Shown: one piece after another, positions 42,787 through 56,555 of the stretch
How the letters are laid out: the number at the start of each line of letters is the position of its first letter
Numbering within the stretch: position 1 is the first letter of the stretch
Assembly: GCF_020497125.1 (NCBI RefSeq)
Contig: NC_059075.1
Span: 32,524,003 to 32,588,002, forward strand
Direction of reading: 5' to 3'
DNA length: 64,000 nucleotides
Origin: Mauremys mutica
Taxonomy: Eukaryota > Chordata > Testudines > Geoemydidae
Notes under the pieces: generated by a model
The model's database searches: none
Told to the model about the DNA's origin: nothing
Seen by the model: only the letters and a program-made list of their open reading frames with translations
Translations under genes and position numbers: made by a program

Positions 42787-45119
42787 GTGTTTCAAGTTGG
42801 GCACCCAAAATATGAGGGATCTAAAATCACTAGTTGTTTCTGAAAATCTTGGCCATTGTGTATTTGGAAATTAATGTCAAACAAGTAAAAACTCTATTTT
42901 CCTGTGCCCTTGTTAATTCTGAAATCTTTGTATAAAGTTTGTGGGTATACTCAGGAAAATGAGACCTATTGCTTTACAGAATTTATGTTCTTTCTTTTAA
43001 TATTTGATGCATTTATGGCTTGGGAAATTCACAGAAATAATGGCAGGGGAGCCTGATGGTTCAATTTCCTGTCACATAAATTACTGGAAAGATGTTCATT
43101 ATTCCATCAATGCAGCGTGCCTCAAACCTAATCAGGAACAGAAGTTAATATATAAAGGAAGGTATAATGGAACACTCCATTTAACTCCATTATTTCTTTT
43201 AGATTTACATTTGGTCATATATTAGAAAATACTGCTCCTTTTTACAAGTAAATACATGTCCATGGAGAAAGAGAGAAAGAAAAAGACACTTTGATTTATT
43301 CTAGTTTTCTTTTATATATTTTAAAAACATGTTTGAGTCACAGAATTATTTTGTGACATGATCAGCTTTCCAGTAAATATTAATCAGGAGCAGACACTCC
43401 TATTTGCTTAGACTATTTTAAAACTTGGGTGCATGAAGTTAGAAACATAAGCAAGAAACATAAATGTATGTTTAAGTACCCAACTAAAATACCTCAATTT
43501 TTCACCAATGCTAAGAATGCACAGCTCCCGTTAGCCTTAATGGGAGTTATGGCTGCTCACCTCTTCTGAATATCACTTTACTTTATTTAGGTGCCAAAAT
43601 ATCAATTTAGGAGCCTATCTTTAGGCACCATATGTTTAATAATGTTACACCTAACGTGAGCTGGACAAAACAAGAGGAGACTAAATACTGCTATTGTTTA
43701 CATTGGTATAAATCCAGAGTAACTGACTTCAAGAAGCTTCTCCAGTATACCTGAGAGCAAAATTTGACAGCAGGTCTTTAGTCATTTCCAGTACATACAG
43801 GAAAGTTACCTGTTGTAAATCTCTTGGAACATGGGAAGTGCTATTTAAATGCTAATTATTTGATTCTATGAGATAGAATATAGTTAGCTGGTGTAAACTC
43901 TGACGCACTAGAAATTATTTACCATATATCATGATTACACAAAGGACAGTGCTCAGTGCAATCAGATGGTGATAGAAGCAGCCTTATGCCCTGTTTTTAC
44001 ATCAAAAGCTGAGTACCTGTAATTACTCTGTATTAAAAATGGAACAGTTTCATGTCAATAAGAAAATAAATAAATAAAAAGAGAAAATGTAAAGGACCAA
44101 ATAGAAAGTTACAGGAGATCACATTTGAAAGGAAAGAACTGTGGATTTTCGTGTCCAGCTGGTTCTCCCCTCTTCACCATGCAGCACCTCTTCTCTTCTC
44201 TACCATACGGACCAGTAATAAAGGAGTAGCGTTCATCCAATTCACATACTATCATGTGTGCCATCTACGAATGGATTATGGCAAGATAGTTACCTCCCAT
44301 AGTAAACGTTACAACCAGCTTTCATTACAAAGTCCTGAAGCATTTTAGCCCTTTTACAACCTTGGCTGGGAAATTGGGTTAGCCTGAAAGCTGCCTTGTT
44401 AACTCTGAAAGTAAATGAGAAAGTTCCTGCAAATTTCAGGAATTTCAGGTAATTACAAAAAATTACCCTGACCTACAGTTTTAGCTATTGAATGTTTTTG
44501 TCTCCTTTTAGCTCAGTAACAGATTGTTACCATTCTTTCAAACTGCCCTTAAAAAGATAAATCTCCTTGAGAATGCAGGTGCTCCCTATAGCTGAAGAAA
44601 ACAGGTAACAAATAAACTTATTAATGATTTTGTTGTGGATAGTTCCTGCTCCCATTGATTTTAATGGGAGTTATGGGTCCAGTTCTTCTCGCGTTGATGT
44701 TAGTGGATGTTTTTGGTTAGTTAGTTTTTACTATCTGTTTCAGGGGGAGCATAATAAATTGCTGTTTATTTGTGTGAACATGTTCTGCTATATTGGCTGG
44801 TTGCAGCTTAGAAAAAAAGTCTGCAAGAATCCCAGCCATTAGTAGTATTCATCCATGAGCTCAGGTGCTCGAATTCTATTTCTGTTGAAAGTTTAGGAGC
44901 AGAGTTCTATTCTTGCTTCTGAGGAGACTAGTTTGTTATGGAGAAGTGGAGCCTGGCTTTGATCTCCCATGTAATTTCAAGATGGAAAAAAAATTCATGT
45001 GCATTGTTGGAGCTAAGCCTCATTAGCTGTTTGAATGCATTGCAAAACTTTTAAATAAATTAAGTTGTCTTGAGATTTAAGGGATTTAAAATGGCTTCTC
45101 TTTGTAATCTTTGTGAAAT
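42787..45119. other. AT-rich intergenic sequence with minor palindromes
   Basis: 43520-43690 holds pieces of the 'TTTAGGTGCC / AGGCACC' palindromic repeat, and 44645-44680 a CCCATTGATTTTAATGGGAG palindrome. No gene is visible. Confidence 0.45.
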
Positions 45120-45660
45120 GCCTAGTCACTAGGCCCTAGTGTCATGGTTATGGTGCTAGCTGCACTGCTCTTCCTTTTCTTGTCTCTCTCTGTACACCAA
45201 ATCAGATGTTAGGATCTGCCTACACCATCCTATGTCAACCGCTTATTACTGAGCAAGCCCAACTGTAAGGGCTCAAGGCATAGGTAGTCTGGCCTAGTGG
45301 TCACAGTTGGGCTGAGGTCTGCCCACCAGGCACAGGAGTCACCCGGCCGTAGTTGAAGGGATAACAAGGCCAGGTCCCACAAACAAGAGTCAGAATCAGG
45401 CTCACATCGGAGACTGGAAATCAGAGGTAGTAACAGGTTAGTATAGAGAGGCAGGAATCAGGGTCAAAATCAAGCTGGAGACAGAGACTGGCAATCAGGA
45501 GACAAGATAAAGTCTGTGTAGCTGCCCAGACAACTTCCTGGGGCAACCCCTGGGGTTAAGTAGAAGCACCTGGCCAATCAGAGGGCCACAGAATAGAGTC
45601 ACTCTTGGTCTCTTGGGCAGTACTTCCTGTGGCACCTACTCTCCATAGTGCTCCCTGGCT
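45120..45660. mobile_element. LTR-retroelement-like fragment
   Basis: Repeated CAGAATCAGG/CAGGAATCAGGGTC motifs and CTGGCAATCAGGAG (45390-45500) resemble leader sequence of LTR elements in reptiles. No ends or coding domains found. Confidence 0.3.
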
Positions 45661-48600
45661 GTGTTTCTACATGGCTTTCTACTGTCATTGTGGGAATATC
45701 AGCTACCCCAGGCTCTGCAGATCTGGGTTCTAGGCCCTGGTTCCTTAAATCAACAGAGTTTGGACACCTGCTTGATCCTCTCTTCAATAACTTTGATACT
45801 GGTGATAAAGTGGCCTTCAGCATTCTCAAAACAAGTATGTTTATTATCCCATGGAACACAGCATTAGAGAAAAAGAGTGCAAAACAACAAACAGCCTTCA
45901 TGTATATTTAGTCTCATCTTCTCTTACAAGTCACTACAAACTAAGTTAGATGGCCTTCCCTTTTTGAGTACAGGAAAAGAACAGACTCTGCTTATATCAT
46001 TTTAGGAAGACAAGGAGCTCTTGGGACCCAGCCTGGTCCCAGTTTGTCTTGCAGTAAGTGAGTTTAGGTCAGTTTCTCCCTCTGTCAGAGGAGCAGCCTT
46101 TTTTCAAAGCCCCAACTTCCCTGTGTGTGCCTGAGCCAAATTACCCTATTGCTTTGTAACAAGGCCTAGGTATGAAGTCTTCCTTTTTCCTCAGACTGAT
46201 TTGCCCCAGTCGCCCAGGGCAGGCCACCTAAGAGAATGCCCATGTGATGATTGGTCCATTGTCTGACAGTTAGACCCATTCAGTTTTAATGACTTGCAAT
46301 CACTTGTCTTATGACTGTGGAGGATGGTGCTGAAACTGTCTGCTGCTCTCTGATATTCTAATATCCCATATCAGAAACCCAGTACATAAACCATACATTG
46401 TGGGTACAGATCAACATGCACCACACAGATCCCCCACATTTGTCACATCTATAATTTCCTTTAATCCTTCTGTCTGCTCAATGAAATCATATTCTGCTCA
46501 GAATTTGAAACATAAATAGATTTTACTGGCTACTAGAGCTGGATGAAATTTTGCATAAGAGAAGCTTTCAATGAACTTTTTATTAATAATTTCCTTTCCA
46601 AAAAATGTTTATTTCTTTCAAAATGTTCTGATTTTTTTCAGTTTGTTCCCCCTTTTCTAACAATAAAATGGAAAAAGTGGGAAATGGGAATAAGAGGATT
46701 GGGGGGAAAAATCTGGAAACTGAAAAATATTTTTTTTATTTTAAAAACTCAAAATTTAGAAATCAGAGCATTTTTCAAAACTTTCCACAACAAATATTTA
46801 CAATTTTTTAACTAGTTACCCATAGGCAAACTCACTGGTGTTATTTTAATTCATGTACAGTGCTAAGGCATTGTATTATGGAGATAAGTGCTTTATAAGC
46901 ACCAATAGATAGATCAACTAGATAGATTTTGACATTACAATGGCGGTTTTCAAGGACAGAAATAGTAAATTGGCTAAGAAATTGCCTTTCTTTGAAAACT
47001 AAACATGCTTCTCAGTCACGGGAACTGACAGAGGAAAGAAAAACCTGATAGAGAATGTATTCCACTACAGTAAGTCATTGATGAATTCAAAGCAGAGATA
47101 ACTAGGGTACTGTATTGCTTGTGTACAGTGCTCTATCACTGAACAGTGTTTTCTTATACCCTTACAAAGACATTTGTTGATATATTCCATGCAGATAGTG
47201 CATTTTTGCTGCCAGATTCATTCCAGAGCAATTTTGAAATTACTTGGGGATATGGATATTGGGTTCCAGCCATTACTAACTTGGCCAGTTTCGCTCACTT
47301 CTTTAATTTAATAATTTGGTGACCCACAGGCTCTATTTATTTATTTATTTGACCTGTTTCTTTGTTTACCTATACAAAAAACAATTCAAAATATATTATT
47401 GAAAAACTGGGAAATTTCAAAAACAAAACCAGTTACAATTGATAGGTAATCATTTTGTTGCCACTTATCAAAACATTTACAAAAAACAAGAAATTAAAAG
47501 CAAGGAAGTTAATAGTTAAGCACTTCATAAATCTTACAATGCCTGAATAATAAAAATAAACACATTATCTTATAAAGAAAACATGCCTGTTTTATCACAA
47601 TACAACCTTAACTCTGACCCATGAATATCTGTGTTGTCTCTTAAATTTACATATATAAATATTTTATTATAACACTGCCAAGTGGAAAATATAATCAACT
47701 GATTTTATAATAACTAATATTTCCCACTTGACAGTAACTTAAAATAAAGTATTTACATATACAAAAATTTAAAATATATATTTTTAAAAAATCCAATTGA
47801 TCTAAAGATACAGAAACTTATTTAGTTCAGGAAGCATGTATGCTATACCTTTTTAGGTCAAGTACAATAAAAAGCTGGCTAGATTCATCTCTGGAATAAT
47901 ACCACTACATTCCAGTGTATTTGCACCAAGGTTAATTTTCGCCCAATTCCTTCTAACTCTGAATCTGAGTAAAAAATTTTGATGTAATTTGTGACATGTT
48001 GAAGGGACAAAACATGTGATTGGATGGATTACAGTGTAAATGGCTACAGAGAATCTGAAAGCAGAACTAAAGAATGCAAAAAGCAGCATGCCCTTTTGAA
48101 CTAATTCTAGAAAGTACCATATATGTATCTGATTGGTAAGCAAAGTTATTGGACTGAAAATAAGAGGTAACAGTATTATGAAGAAAACTGAATGTGTTTA
48201 ATATGCTCAGTGTACAGAAGTAGGAGAAAACAATTCATATGCATGTTTGAAAACTTTAGCTGTTTCTTATAATTTTACATAAAGGGTCCAAGCTGCCCTC
48301 ACTAACATAAGTACACAGTAAAATGCATGGGCGCTGCACCATATAATTGATGGCACAAATGGGCCAAGATCTCTGTCTGGTTATAAATTTCAGCGACAAA
48401 TTATCTGTAATGAATCCTTGGCCATTTATCATTCACTAGAAGATTTTGCATTACTTTCAGCAACTTTAATGGGAGCCTGCTCCATGACTGTGTTCATGCA
48501 GTGTTTATTGGCACATGTTGAAAACAGTCGTTAACACACATTGAAGAGTATCAGATAGGATGTATGCAGCTATCATTTAGCTGGCTTGTCTCTTGTTGCT

Positions 48601-49340
48601 TCACTCCCTTTTTGCGTTTATTATTTCTGTTGCCATTGGGCAGCTGGAGGAACATATAAAAGGGGCCGACTGAAAGAATCCCTCCATCAAACAGTACTTT
48701 GAGTGGGAAATTTATGGGACTTAACAAGACAGAGAACATGCATAGAGCATCCCAGGATAGAGTGAGATGGCAGAGCACTGTTCGTGCCCTATGCAATGCT
48801 TGACAATGCGTGAAGGATTGAGATTGAGATTTCTGTTGGAGATGGTGCTTCTTTCAGCACATTTTCATTAAAAACCCCACAAAACCTGCATTCAAGACTG
48901 TTTGACAGCTCCACTAAGCTGTGCTTAACCAGGAGTGGTAAATACTGTTATCAACAACCAAATGCTTCTACATCATCCTATTCTTTAGAGGGCAAAATCC
49001 TGAGCACCTTAGCCAAACTCACACTGAAGTCAAGAGGACATTTGCCTTAATGAGGACTGTGAAAACACTCAGAGCCAAACTGTGATGGGCATAATGTGGA
49101 GGAGCATGTAAGGAGACCTGACCCTCATCTGAAGACCTGTCATGAATATAGCCAAAGGATACACAGTGCCCCAAAGGCAATGGGTAGGGACACTGATTAT
49201 TCTCCACTACCTCCCCTTTCTTTTTTTTCCTCCCTCAATTTTCTAGGTTTAAAAGACTAGATACAGGTAAGTATATACATAATAGCTCCATGTGATCCAT
49301 AAATAGGTAGGTATGCAGATATTAGGTGTGAAATAATATA
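45661..49340. other. AT-rich intergenic sequence, nothing recognised
   Basis: Mostly apparently single-copy sequence with many short frames. No gene, RNA or element ends supported. Confidence 0.4.
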
Positions 49341-49344
49341 TAGG

Positions 49345-49952
49345 TGGGTACAAGTTTACCTTCAGAGGATGCTGAATGCAAACTTCTATGGCAAGGCAAT
49401 CACCCATGATCCTAACCCCCACTACCTAGGAGTCACCCTGGATTACAGCCTAATCTATCAACAACATCTGAAGCAGGTGTGCCATAAAACAAAATTTTGC
49501 ATCAATATCACCCAAAAGCTAGCAGGTTCTAGCTGGGGTTGTGATGCTCAAATGCTATGAATGGCAAAGCTGGCTTTAGTTTATTCCATGGCCAAGTACC
49601 GTGCACCTATTTTGGGAAGAAGTTTGCACATGGACCTCATCCATATCCAGCTAAATGCGCCTATGAGACTTGTAACTGGCACCCTGAAGTCCACTCCGCT
49701 TCCAGTCCTTGCAAACATCCTTCTTTTGACCATCTGGCAAGAGATGGCTATGTTGCACAAGTACAAGAAAGCTTTCACTAACCACAAGCTTCTGCTCCGT
49801 GACATCATTGTTCACCTGCCTTACACTCGCCTTAAGTCCTGCCAACCTTTCTGGGTAGCTGGAGACACTCTCCTGTCATCCATTTCAACCCAGAAGATTC
49901 CTGGTGGATACAATGAGCAGGTGCTGATGTAAACAATAAGTACCTCATAGAT
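49345..49952 (+). mobile_element. LINE C-terminal fragment, part 1
   Basis: Two frames (49369-49560 and 49561-49932) read as the C-terminal part of a non-LTR retrotransposon ORF2: HYLGVTLDYSLIYQQHLKQV, KLAGSSWGCD, then RLVTGTLKSTPLP. A stop at 49558 separates them. A hAT element interrupts the unit after 49952. The clade is not assigned; it is a different LINE from the one at 25757. Confidence 0.75.
49561..49932 (+). pseudogene. LINE ORF2 C-terminal remnant
   Basis: 123-codon frame with LALVYSMAKYRAPI and MRLVTGTLKSTPLPVL, hallmarks of the post-RT region of some LINEs. It has an upstream in-frame stop and no RT catalytic motif. Confidence 0.7.
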
Positions 49953-49959
49953 CAGAGTA

Positions 49960-50075
49960 GGGTGACCAGATGTCCCAATTTTATAGGGACAGTCCCAATA
50001 TTTGGGGCTTTTTTTTATATGGGCTCCTATTACCCCCCCCCATCCCAATTTTTCACACTTGCTATCTGGTCACCC
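49960..50075. mobile_element. mariner-type MITE, 116 bp
   Basis: GGGTGACCAGATGTCCCAAT at the left and CTATCTGGTCACCC at the right are inverted, with a TA dinucleotide on each side (49958-49959 and 50076-50077), as expected for Tc1/mariner insertion. It includes a C9 run at 50033-50041. Confidence 0.88.
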
Positions 50076-50723
50076 TATATCAGGGGTGGGCAAACTTTTT
50101 GGCCTGAGGGCCACATCTGGATATGAAAATTGTATAGCGGGCCATGGATGCTCACAAAATTAATTCATGTTCAAACAGGGACAACACAAGTTTGTTTCAA
50201 AATCAACACTATTAAAATTCTGTTGAACAATGCACTGTTAGAAAATTACATTACTGAGCTGCTTGTTGATTTTACCACATAGTTTTGCTCCTGTCTGAAC
50301 ACAAATTGTATGTTAGCTAAAACTTTTCAGCGTACTGCACTATGTAAAAGTTTGGTAGTTTTCATGTTTATTGCTGACTTCTTTACGATCTGTAATTAGC
50401 TTTGTTGAATCATCAGCATTTCTCCATTTGACCGTGGCAATAACCACAATATATTCAGATTATTTTAGCTTCAAAGTAAACCAGGATTAAGCAATGTTGT
50501 TGTTTAATCAATTTAACTCTGAAGAAGAGATATTCAAATAAACTTTATTTAATAAAGATACATTTTAGTGGAAATAAACATAAAACATTACTTACTATTA
50601 TAAATATACTATCATAATGTATTACAATAAATAAACCAAACTTTCCCCCTTTCCACGCCCTCTTTGATTTATGTGAACAATGCAGCTGGTCACCCTTCTT
50701 TACAATGGCATCAAAGTCCAGTG

Positions 50724-50951
50724 TCATTCCGTTGTGGAAATCTGCAATACCAAGCTGAGATGCTGGTCAGTTAACTGGGATCTGTAGAAAGATTTGTTGT
50801 AATTCTGCAGGGAAAATGTTTGTTCGCACATATAGGTGGAGCTGAACAAAACAAGGATTTTCTTTGCTACCTTGCAGATATTTGGGAACTTTGTTTCACT
50901 CAAGGAGGCATACAACTCGTACAGTTCAGAAAAACTGGACTTTTCCTTCAA
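50724..50951 (-). pseudogene. hAT transposase dimerisation-domain remnant
   Basis: 75 codons: SETKFPNICKVAKKILVLFS then STYMCEQTFSLQNYNKSFYR then SQLTDQHLSLVL. STYMCEQTFS is the signature of the hATC domain in Charlie-like transposases (usual form CEQxFS). The catalytic Asp region and zinc finger are not present. Confidence 0.85.
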
Positions 50952-51221
50952 GGTGGAATCGCACTGGAGATCAATGAGCTCCAGTTGTAATTCTTGCAGT
51001 CAAATTACAGTGGGAATGACACCAACTCCAGTATCTTCTCTACCTTCTCAAAGTCAGAGAAGCTCCCGACCTCGTTCCCCAGCCAGAGCGCCGGGTGGGC
51101 AGAGTCGGGTAAGCCCCTGACCATGCTCCCCGGCCAGAGCGGGACAATGGAGCTCGAGGGATGGATTAAAAGCTCTGACAGGCCTGATGCGGCCAGTAGT
51201 TTGCCCACCCCTGTCATAGAT

Positions 51222-51489
51222 GATCACGCTATTAAACCACCTGGCTCCTTGCTCCACTGAAGGCAGCAGATGACCATCAACCATGTTAGTATGTTACATA
51301 AGGTGCAAGCACCTGATGCACAAATGGAGCATCAAGGATTCACCACAGTGCAAATGCAAAGATCTCCAGACCATCAAACACATTGTGAACAAATGCCCCA
51401 TCTTTTCATTTCCAGGAGGAATAGCAAAGGTTCCCTCTGCAGCTCCTGAAGCCCTCGAATGGATTTCAAACCTTTTTACTAACCTGTAA
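51222..51489 (+). mobile_element. LINE C-terminal fragment, part 2
   Basis: Continues the LINE after the hAT insertion. CKCKDLQTIKHIVNKCPI at about 51343-51396 is the CX1CX..HX3-4C zinc-knuckle-like end of such ORF2 proteins; the frame ends at TAA 51487-51489. Confidence 0.7.
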
Positions 51490-52491
51490 ATGTGCTATTT
51501 CCATATGAAAGAAATACAAAGACTCATGGAAACTTAATGAGTTTTGTCATATAAACACAATTATAGTCTCACGCTACTGCTATGGTAACATTAATTATAC
51601 GCTGTTAAGTCCAAATGTACTTAACATTTGGAAAAGGTGGTGTGAAGTTTTCCTGTGTGGGTAGGTTGTTAGATGGATTGAACGCATGGATATTTCATGC
51701 AGAATTGTTATACTCAGATAAGGTATGCAGGGGTTGCTACCTCCAAATTCTGGAGTTCTTATTCAGTGTATATGCATTCCTTGCTCGGGCAGCATCCCAT
51801 TGAATTCAGTGAGCAAGGGCCTCAGGATTCCATTTTCTGTATATACATATATATGAATTCATGTTTCTCAACTATTCAGCAGGGTGTTCCTTTAAAATAG
51901 TTCCCCTCCTAACAGCACCTAAATGAAGCAAGTGGCATGCAGTGTGTGCTGCAGGTGGGTCAGCAGGAGCACTTCTACAGATCTGCACTGCTCATACATT
52001 TTTGATATTGTACTGAGTAGTTCATCAGATTTTGGAGTGAGGGTAGCAATCAGCAATAGTTCTTGTAAAAAAAGAAAAATTAATTGGCACTAATAATCCT
52101 CCTTTACAGCAGATTCTCAGCTTAAGATAGAGCTTCTTCACCCTCCGCACACAGCCTGCCAAAATAAGAGTGAGTATCACTGCTGGATTCTATTGAAGAG
52201 ATTGTTTTGGCTGGAATTTGACAGGCACAGATGGTATCACAAGCTGTAAGTTCCCTAGTTCTCTTTGGCTGAACAACAGCTCAGGGCCTTCTCACAGTTT
52301 GCTGAGTAGAGAACGTGAGATCATTGATTTGTTCCAAACTATATCTCCACTGGTTTTCTTAGACTAGCAACAACTGGCATATTTCAGCCTGCTTCTAAAA
52401 AATACTCAGCTGCCAATTTCAGGCTGACAACCTTGGGGTCATCTTTGTTTCCTCCTTTACCTACATATTCTGGCCATTATAATATCTTAGG
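51490..52491. other. Intergenic sequence, nothing recognised
   Basis: No gene or element ends visible. Confidence 0.4.
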
Positions 52492-52775
52492 CCTGGTGTA
52501 TATTTAAAAATTAGATCGACCTAGTTATCTCACTCTCGGCTGTGAAAAATGTCATGCCTTGAACAATGTAGTTAGGTCGACTTAACCCCTTACTGTAGAC
52601 ACAGCTAGATAATAGAAGAATTCTTCTGTCAAACTAACTACCACCTCTCTGAGGGGTGGATTAACTACACTGATGGAAAAACCCCTTCCATCGATATAGG
52701 AAGCATCTACACACAGCACTACAGCAGTGTAGCTACAGCTCTGCAGCTGTGCTGCTTGTACGGTAGAAATAGCAT
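52492..52775. mobile_element. MITE with GCCTGGTGTATA/GGTCGAC landmarks
   Basis: GCCTGGTGTATATTTAAAAA at the left, TTAGGTCGACTTAACCCC and ACACTGATGGAAAAACCCCT inside; a diverged copy of the family at 9412-9665. The right end is worn. Confidence 0.6.
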
Positions 52776-55175
52776 TACTCTTTTACACCAACCCTTTCTG
52801 TATGTCTGGATGGTTAAAAGAGTTGCCTGTGCTCCAGTTATTCCCACCTTGACTAATGTGTACTCACTTCCTCTCTACCCTCGCTGGCTCTGACACTGCT
52901 TCCCTCCAATCTGTCCAAACCTATTTAACTGAGGGAGGGAGAGACTTGGAGCACACAGCCAATCAGTGCAGGGCAGAAAAAGTCCATCAAAATGTCCAGA
53001 AGTCCCTGCTTTGGCTGCTTCTGTAGCTGCTTCTTCTACCAGTTGAAGTCTCTTGCTACTTCCTCTCCTCAGTTTTTTCCCCCAAGGGCACATGATAGGG
53101 TGGAGGGGATGCACCACCAGAGTCCCCAGAGTGGGGGGTGGCTCTCTCTGGCACAGTTCAGGATCCTGGGCGGGGGTGATTGGCCCCATTTTATTCCCTC
53201 CTTCTAGTACAGCAGTTCCTGCTTTGGCTGCGTCTGCAGACAACCTCCCAATCCCATTGTGCCAAGCCACCACCCTCCTAAAAAGTCACAAAATTTCGCT
53301 CGCCATTCCTTTCCCGCCAAATGAGCAACACTATGTCCATCTCTCTCTCCCAAGACTCCCTGCTAGAGTGTGGACCTCATCTTCTGGTTTGCTGGCTTCT
53401 CTCCACACACTCCAAAATGGAATCTCAGAGCATGGTCTCCTGACTGATTGACCTCCTGTTCCCCATACTCTGGGCAGAACGTTCTTGAACGTTGGTCTCT
53501 TCCAGCTGGACAGGTTCTCTATGCAGTGTAGCTCCTTCCAAAGTAATAACACAACCTGTGGTGTGGTGCCTGAGGCAGCCACCTATCCAGACCTGACCTA
53601 AAGCTGCCCTTGTTCAGACTAATTCATATCTGATCACATTTCCACATTTCTCTATAGCTGTTTTTCTGTTCTGCACCTAACTTCTCAGCCTGGCAACCTT
53701 CTCCCTCCACACGAGGGAAAAAAAGAGGCACTCATGACAATAACACAGAAAGAAAAGCTTGTAAATACATCATAATGGTTAGCTGGCACAAACAGGTATG
53801 ATTCCATTGAAGTCCGTGGAACTGAGCTTTTTTATACCACAGCTGAATCTGACCCCTTTTCTCAGGATATTCATTCTTTTCAGGTTTAGAGAAGTCAGCC
53901 AGTGTCAACTACTTGCTGTTGCTTTTTTCTGTCAAAGCACTTCTGCATCTCTGTGCTTACAACAACCTTTTTGTTGGGAACAGTGAGTTTTGTAACAATA
54001 ATGAGCTTGTCTATGATTCTCCATCAATCTAATTCTCAAATCCCTTCGAAGTTTGCCAAGCTCTATGGTTTACCAATCTGTACTTGAGGCTTCTCACGGC
54101 AATCATGAAACAGATGCCAAGTTGCTGGTACAGTCAGAGTATTTGTTTATTTGTCCATTACCATGATCTGCCAGAATCTCTCTCTGTTGGCGGCATGATT
54201 TATTTCCAGCAGCAAATTATAAGCCTGTCTTCAGCTAAAGTCATATGGGGTGGGATTTTCAAAAGTGCCACTGATAGTCACTTGAACTCATTCTCCTAAG
54301 TCACCCTGTTAAGGTATTTTGGGAGACAGGCCTAGCAGAAACATACATTGCTTTTGAGGTAACTTTAAGCTGGACAAGTGTCCATGTGATTGGGCCATCC
54401 TCCTTAAGCCCTGTATAGACAATCCCATTTATCAACATGAAGATGAATTTTTACTTGACCCATAGGTCATATGTTTTGTCAACATACAGCATACATTTAC
54501 AGGGTTGCTTTTCTTTGTATTTCTAACAATATTTGAATGCAAACGTTTATGTATACGGTATGTTTTGTTGTGCTGAATGTGACAGTATTCAAATTTCTTG
54601 GCCAAAACACACCGTATACAATAATTCTGAAGATAAACTGAGAATTATTCCCTCTTTTACACGTATTTCAATGTGAAGGGACATTGCCATGTTAAATAAT
54701 ATATATCCTAATAAAATCTGCTTTCCTAGGTTTCTAGGAACATGTTAGCTTTTTTAAATTGAAAGCATGTTTTAATTCTCGTTTATTTTTATTGCTTTTT
54801 CACTTGGTTTACTTTTTACATTTCAGTTAACGTTGGCAATGAAAATAGACAAATCATTTGCAATTATTTTTATAGTCAGTTTTCTGTCACTTTTACTTTC
54901 AGGTTTTAATTCTCAGCACAATATGTCAATGTTTAGTTTGCAAATACTATACGGGACTGTTCATTTGAGTATAAATAAAACTTCTTCCACTGGAATTAAA
55001 AAAAAAATCTTGGAAGCATTGCTATTAATCTTTGATTACACAAAACTCCTTTTTACCTAAATTTTGAGCCAAATTTGCCTCTTTAGCAATGTTACTGGCA
55101 TTGCAAAAAAATGGATCAAAATATGTTAAAAATTGGGAAGAAGCTGATTTATCTTATATATTCTAACTATTAGAA
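52776..55175. other. Intergenic sequence, nothing recognised
   Basis: Frames up to 132 codons at 52875-53451 occur on both strands over a C-rich stretch and have no recognisable product. The rest is AT-rich. Confidence 0.4.
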
Positions 55176-55250
55176 AGACAAGGTGAGTGAGGTAATATCT
55201 TTTATTGGACCAACTTCTGTTGGTGAGAGACAAGCTTTCAATCTACAACA
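55176..55250. mobile_element. Fragment of the fold-back element of 2404-2692
   Basis: AGACAAGGTGAGTGAGGTAA then TATCTTTTATTGGACCAACT then GTTGGTGAGAGACAAGCTTT is one arm of the family. Confidence 0.75.
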
Positions 55251-55371
55251 CTGCACAGACATAGAATATTCTATGTCTCAAGTATGAACCAATAGGCAAG
55301 AATGAAGAGCTAGTGAATATTACAAAGCACAGAAGTAGAAAATCTCTCTTTGGCAGAGGATACTTATGCTG

Positions 55372-55375
<4 letters not shown>

Positions 55376-55405
<30 letters not shown>
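55376..55405. repeat. (GT)n microsatellite
   Basis: About 15 uninterrupted GT units, followed by GCGTGCGG. Confidence 0.95.
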
Positions 55406-55409
<4 letters not shown>

Positions 55410-56555
55410 CGGTGGGGGAATATTTAATTTTTTAAAATGCAATTATGTTTGGAAAAGTGTCTATGTAAAAATGGTCCCCTGTGCTGCTCTACAGTGGGAA
55501 TTGTGGTTGCTCTGTGCCTCTGAAAATCACACCACTTTAATTAAGTGCCTAGTTGGTGCATAAACATAGGCACACATGTCTGAAAACTCATTTGTACAGG
55601 TGGTCACTATAGGAGACAATGGTGGAGCAGTGCTGAAGGAAGCTTGCTCATGCTGGACCTGTTCTTTCCCCTGCCCCAATTAACATATCTTTGGTGGCAA
55701 AGCTGAGACTTTTGGCCTCGTGGGCAAATCTCCTCTATGTTCCTTAACTAGAAATTTCCTGGGTTGCATTCTAGAGATTGTACCCAGGCAGCAGATCTTT
55801 TTTGTTGCATCTCTTTTAAAAGACAGGTAGTTTTAATTACAATCTGGCTCACACTGGAGGTGATACAGAGCTACAGTGCCCAGGGGGAGCTCCAGGTGGG
55901 GATTGTGTTTCCCCAGCTCTCTGGTCTGCAGGGGAAGTTTTCAGGCTGCACCATTCTTTCAGATCCTGCAAGCCAATGAGGAAAGTGTCAGGTCTATCAC
56001 TCGTCCTTCCCTACCCTTTTGGACAATTTGTAACCATAGAGCAATCCATGAGCTCCCCGAAGTGCAAGTGACTGAGCTCTTCCCACAAGTCCTCCCCCCA
56101 TCACATGTACATGGTCAGGGACATTCCCTTCCACCAGCAGCATCACTCTGGATAAACTGTAGGGTTCTAAGTTTGCTCTGTAAATGTGCACAATAAAGAA
56201 AAAACACACTCACGATATCATTCCTGTGTTATATGACTCCAGTGAAGAGAACAGTTCTGATAGCATGGATGTTTAACCTCGGTAAACCATTTCTGCAGTC
56301 ATATAAAATGTATTTTTAATCCTGAATGAATCAGTCTGTCTGTGCCTCATTGTGTCCACAAGCCATGACTAGAGTGTGGATGATGATGCCAAAACAAACA
56401 GTTCTTTGCATCAACATTAAGCATGAAGAAAGTAACTTCCTTCTCCCTGCGTTTGACAGCATTACACCTGTTTAGTCTCCTGGGCCCAGCCTGGTTGTGC
56501 TTGCTTTATTATAATGAGAAACTTCCAAACCTTCTAAGAGGGATGAGTAATGAGT
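55406..56555. other. Intergenic sequence, nothing recognised
   Basis: Short frames only (the longest 106 codons at 55876-56196), without recognisable motifs. Confidence 0.4.

Larger units (their letters stand above)
49953..51213 (-). mobile_element. hAT element (Charlie-like), minus strand, carrying a mariner-type MITE
   Basis: Right end GTAGTTTGCCCACCCCTG at 51196-51213 is inverted to CAGGGGTGGGCAAACTTTTT at 50081-50100. The 8-bp repeat lies beyond the nested MITE, leaving 14 odd bases between TSD and left end. A hAT dimerisation domain is encoded on the minus strand. The rest of the transposase is missing. Confidence 0.8.
49945..51221. repeat. 8-bp direct repeats TCATAGAT around a hAT element
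   Basis: TCATAGAT at 49945-49952 and 51214-51221. LINE sequence is continuous when the material between is removed. Confidence 0.8.

Noticed and set aside
52875..53451. Frames of 132 codons on both strands
   Set aside because: No domain and overlapping open frames on opposite strands; no splice or coding signature.
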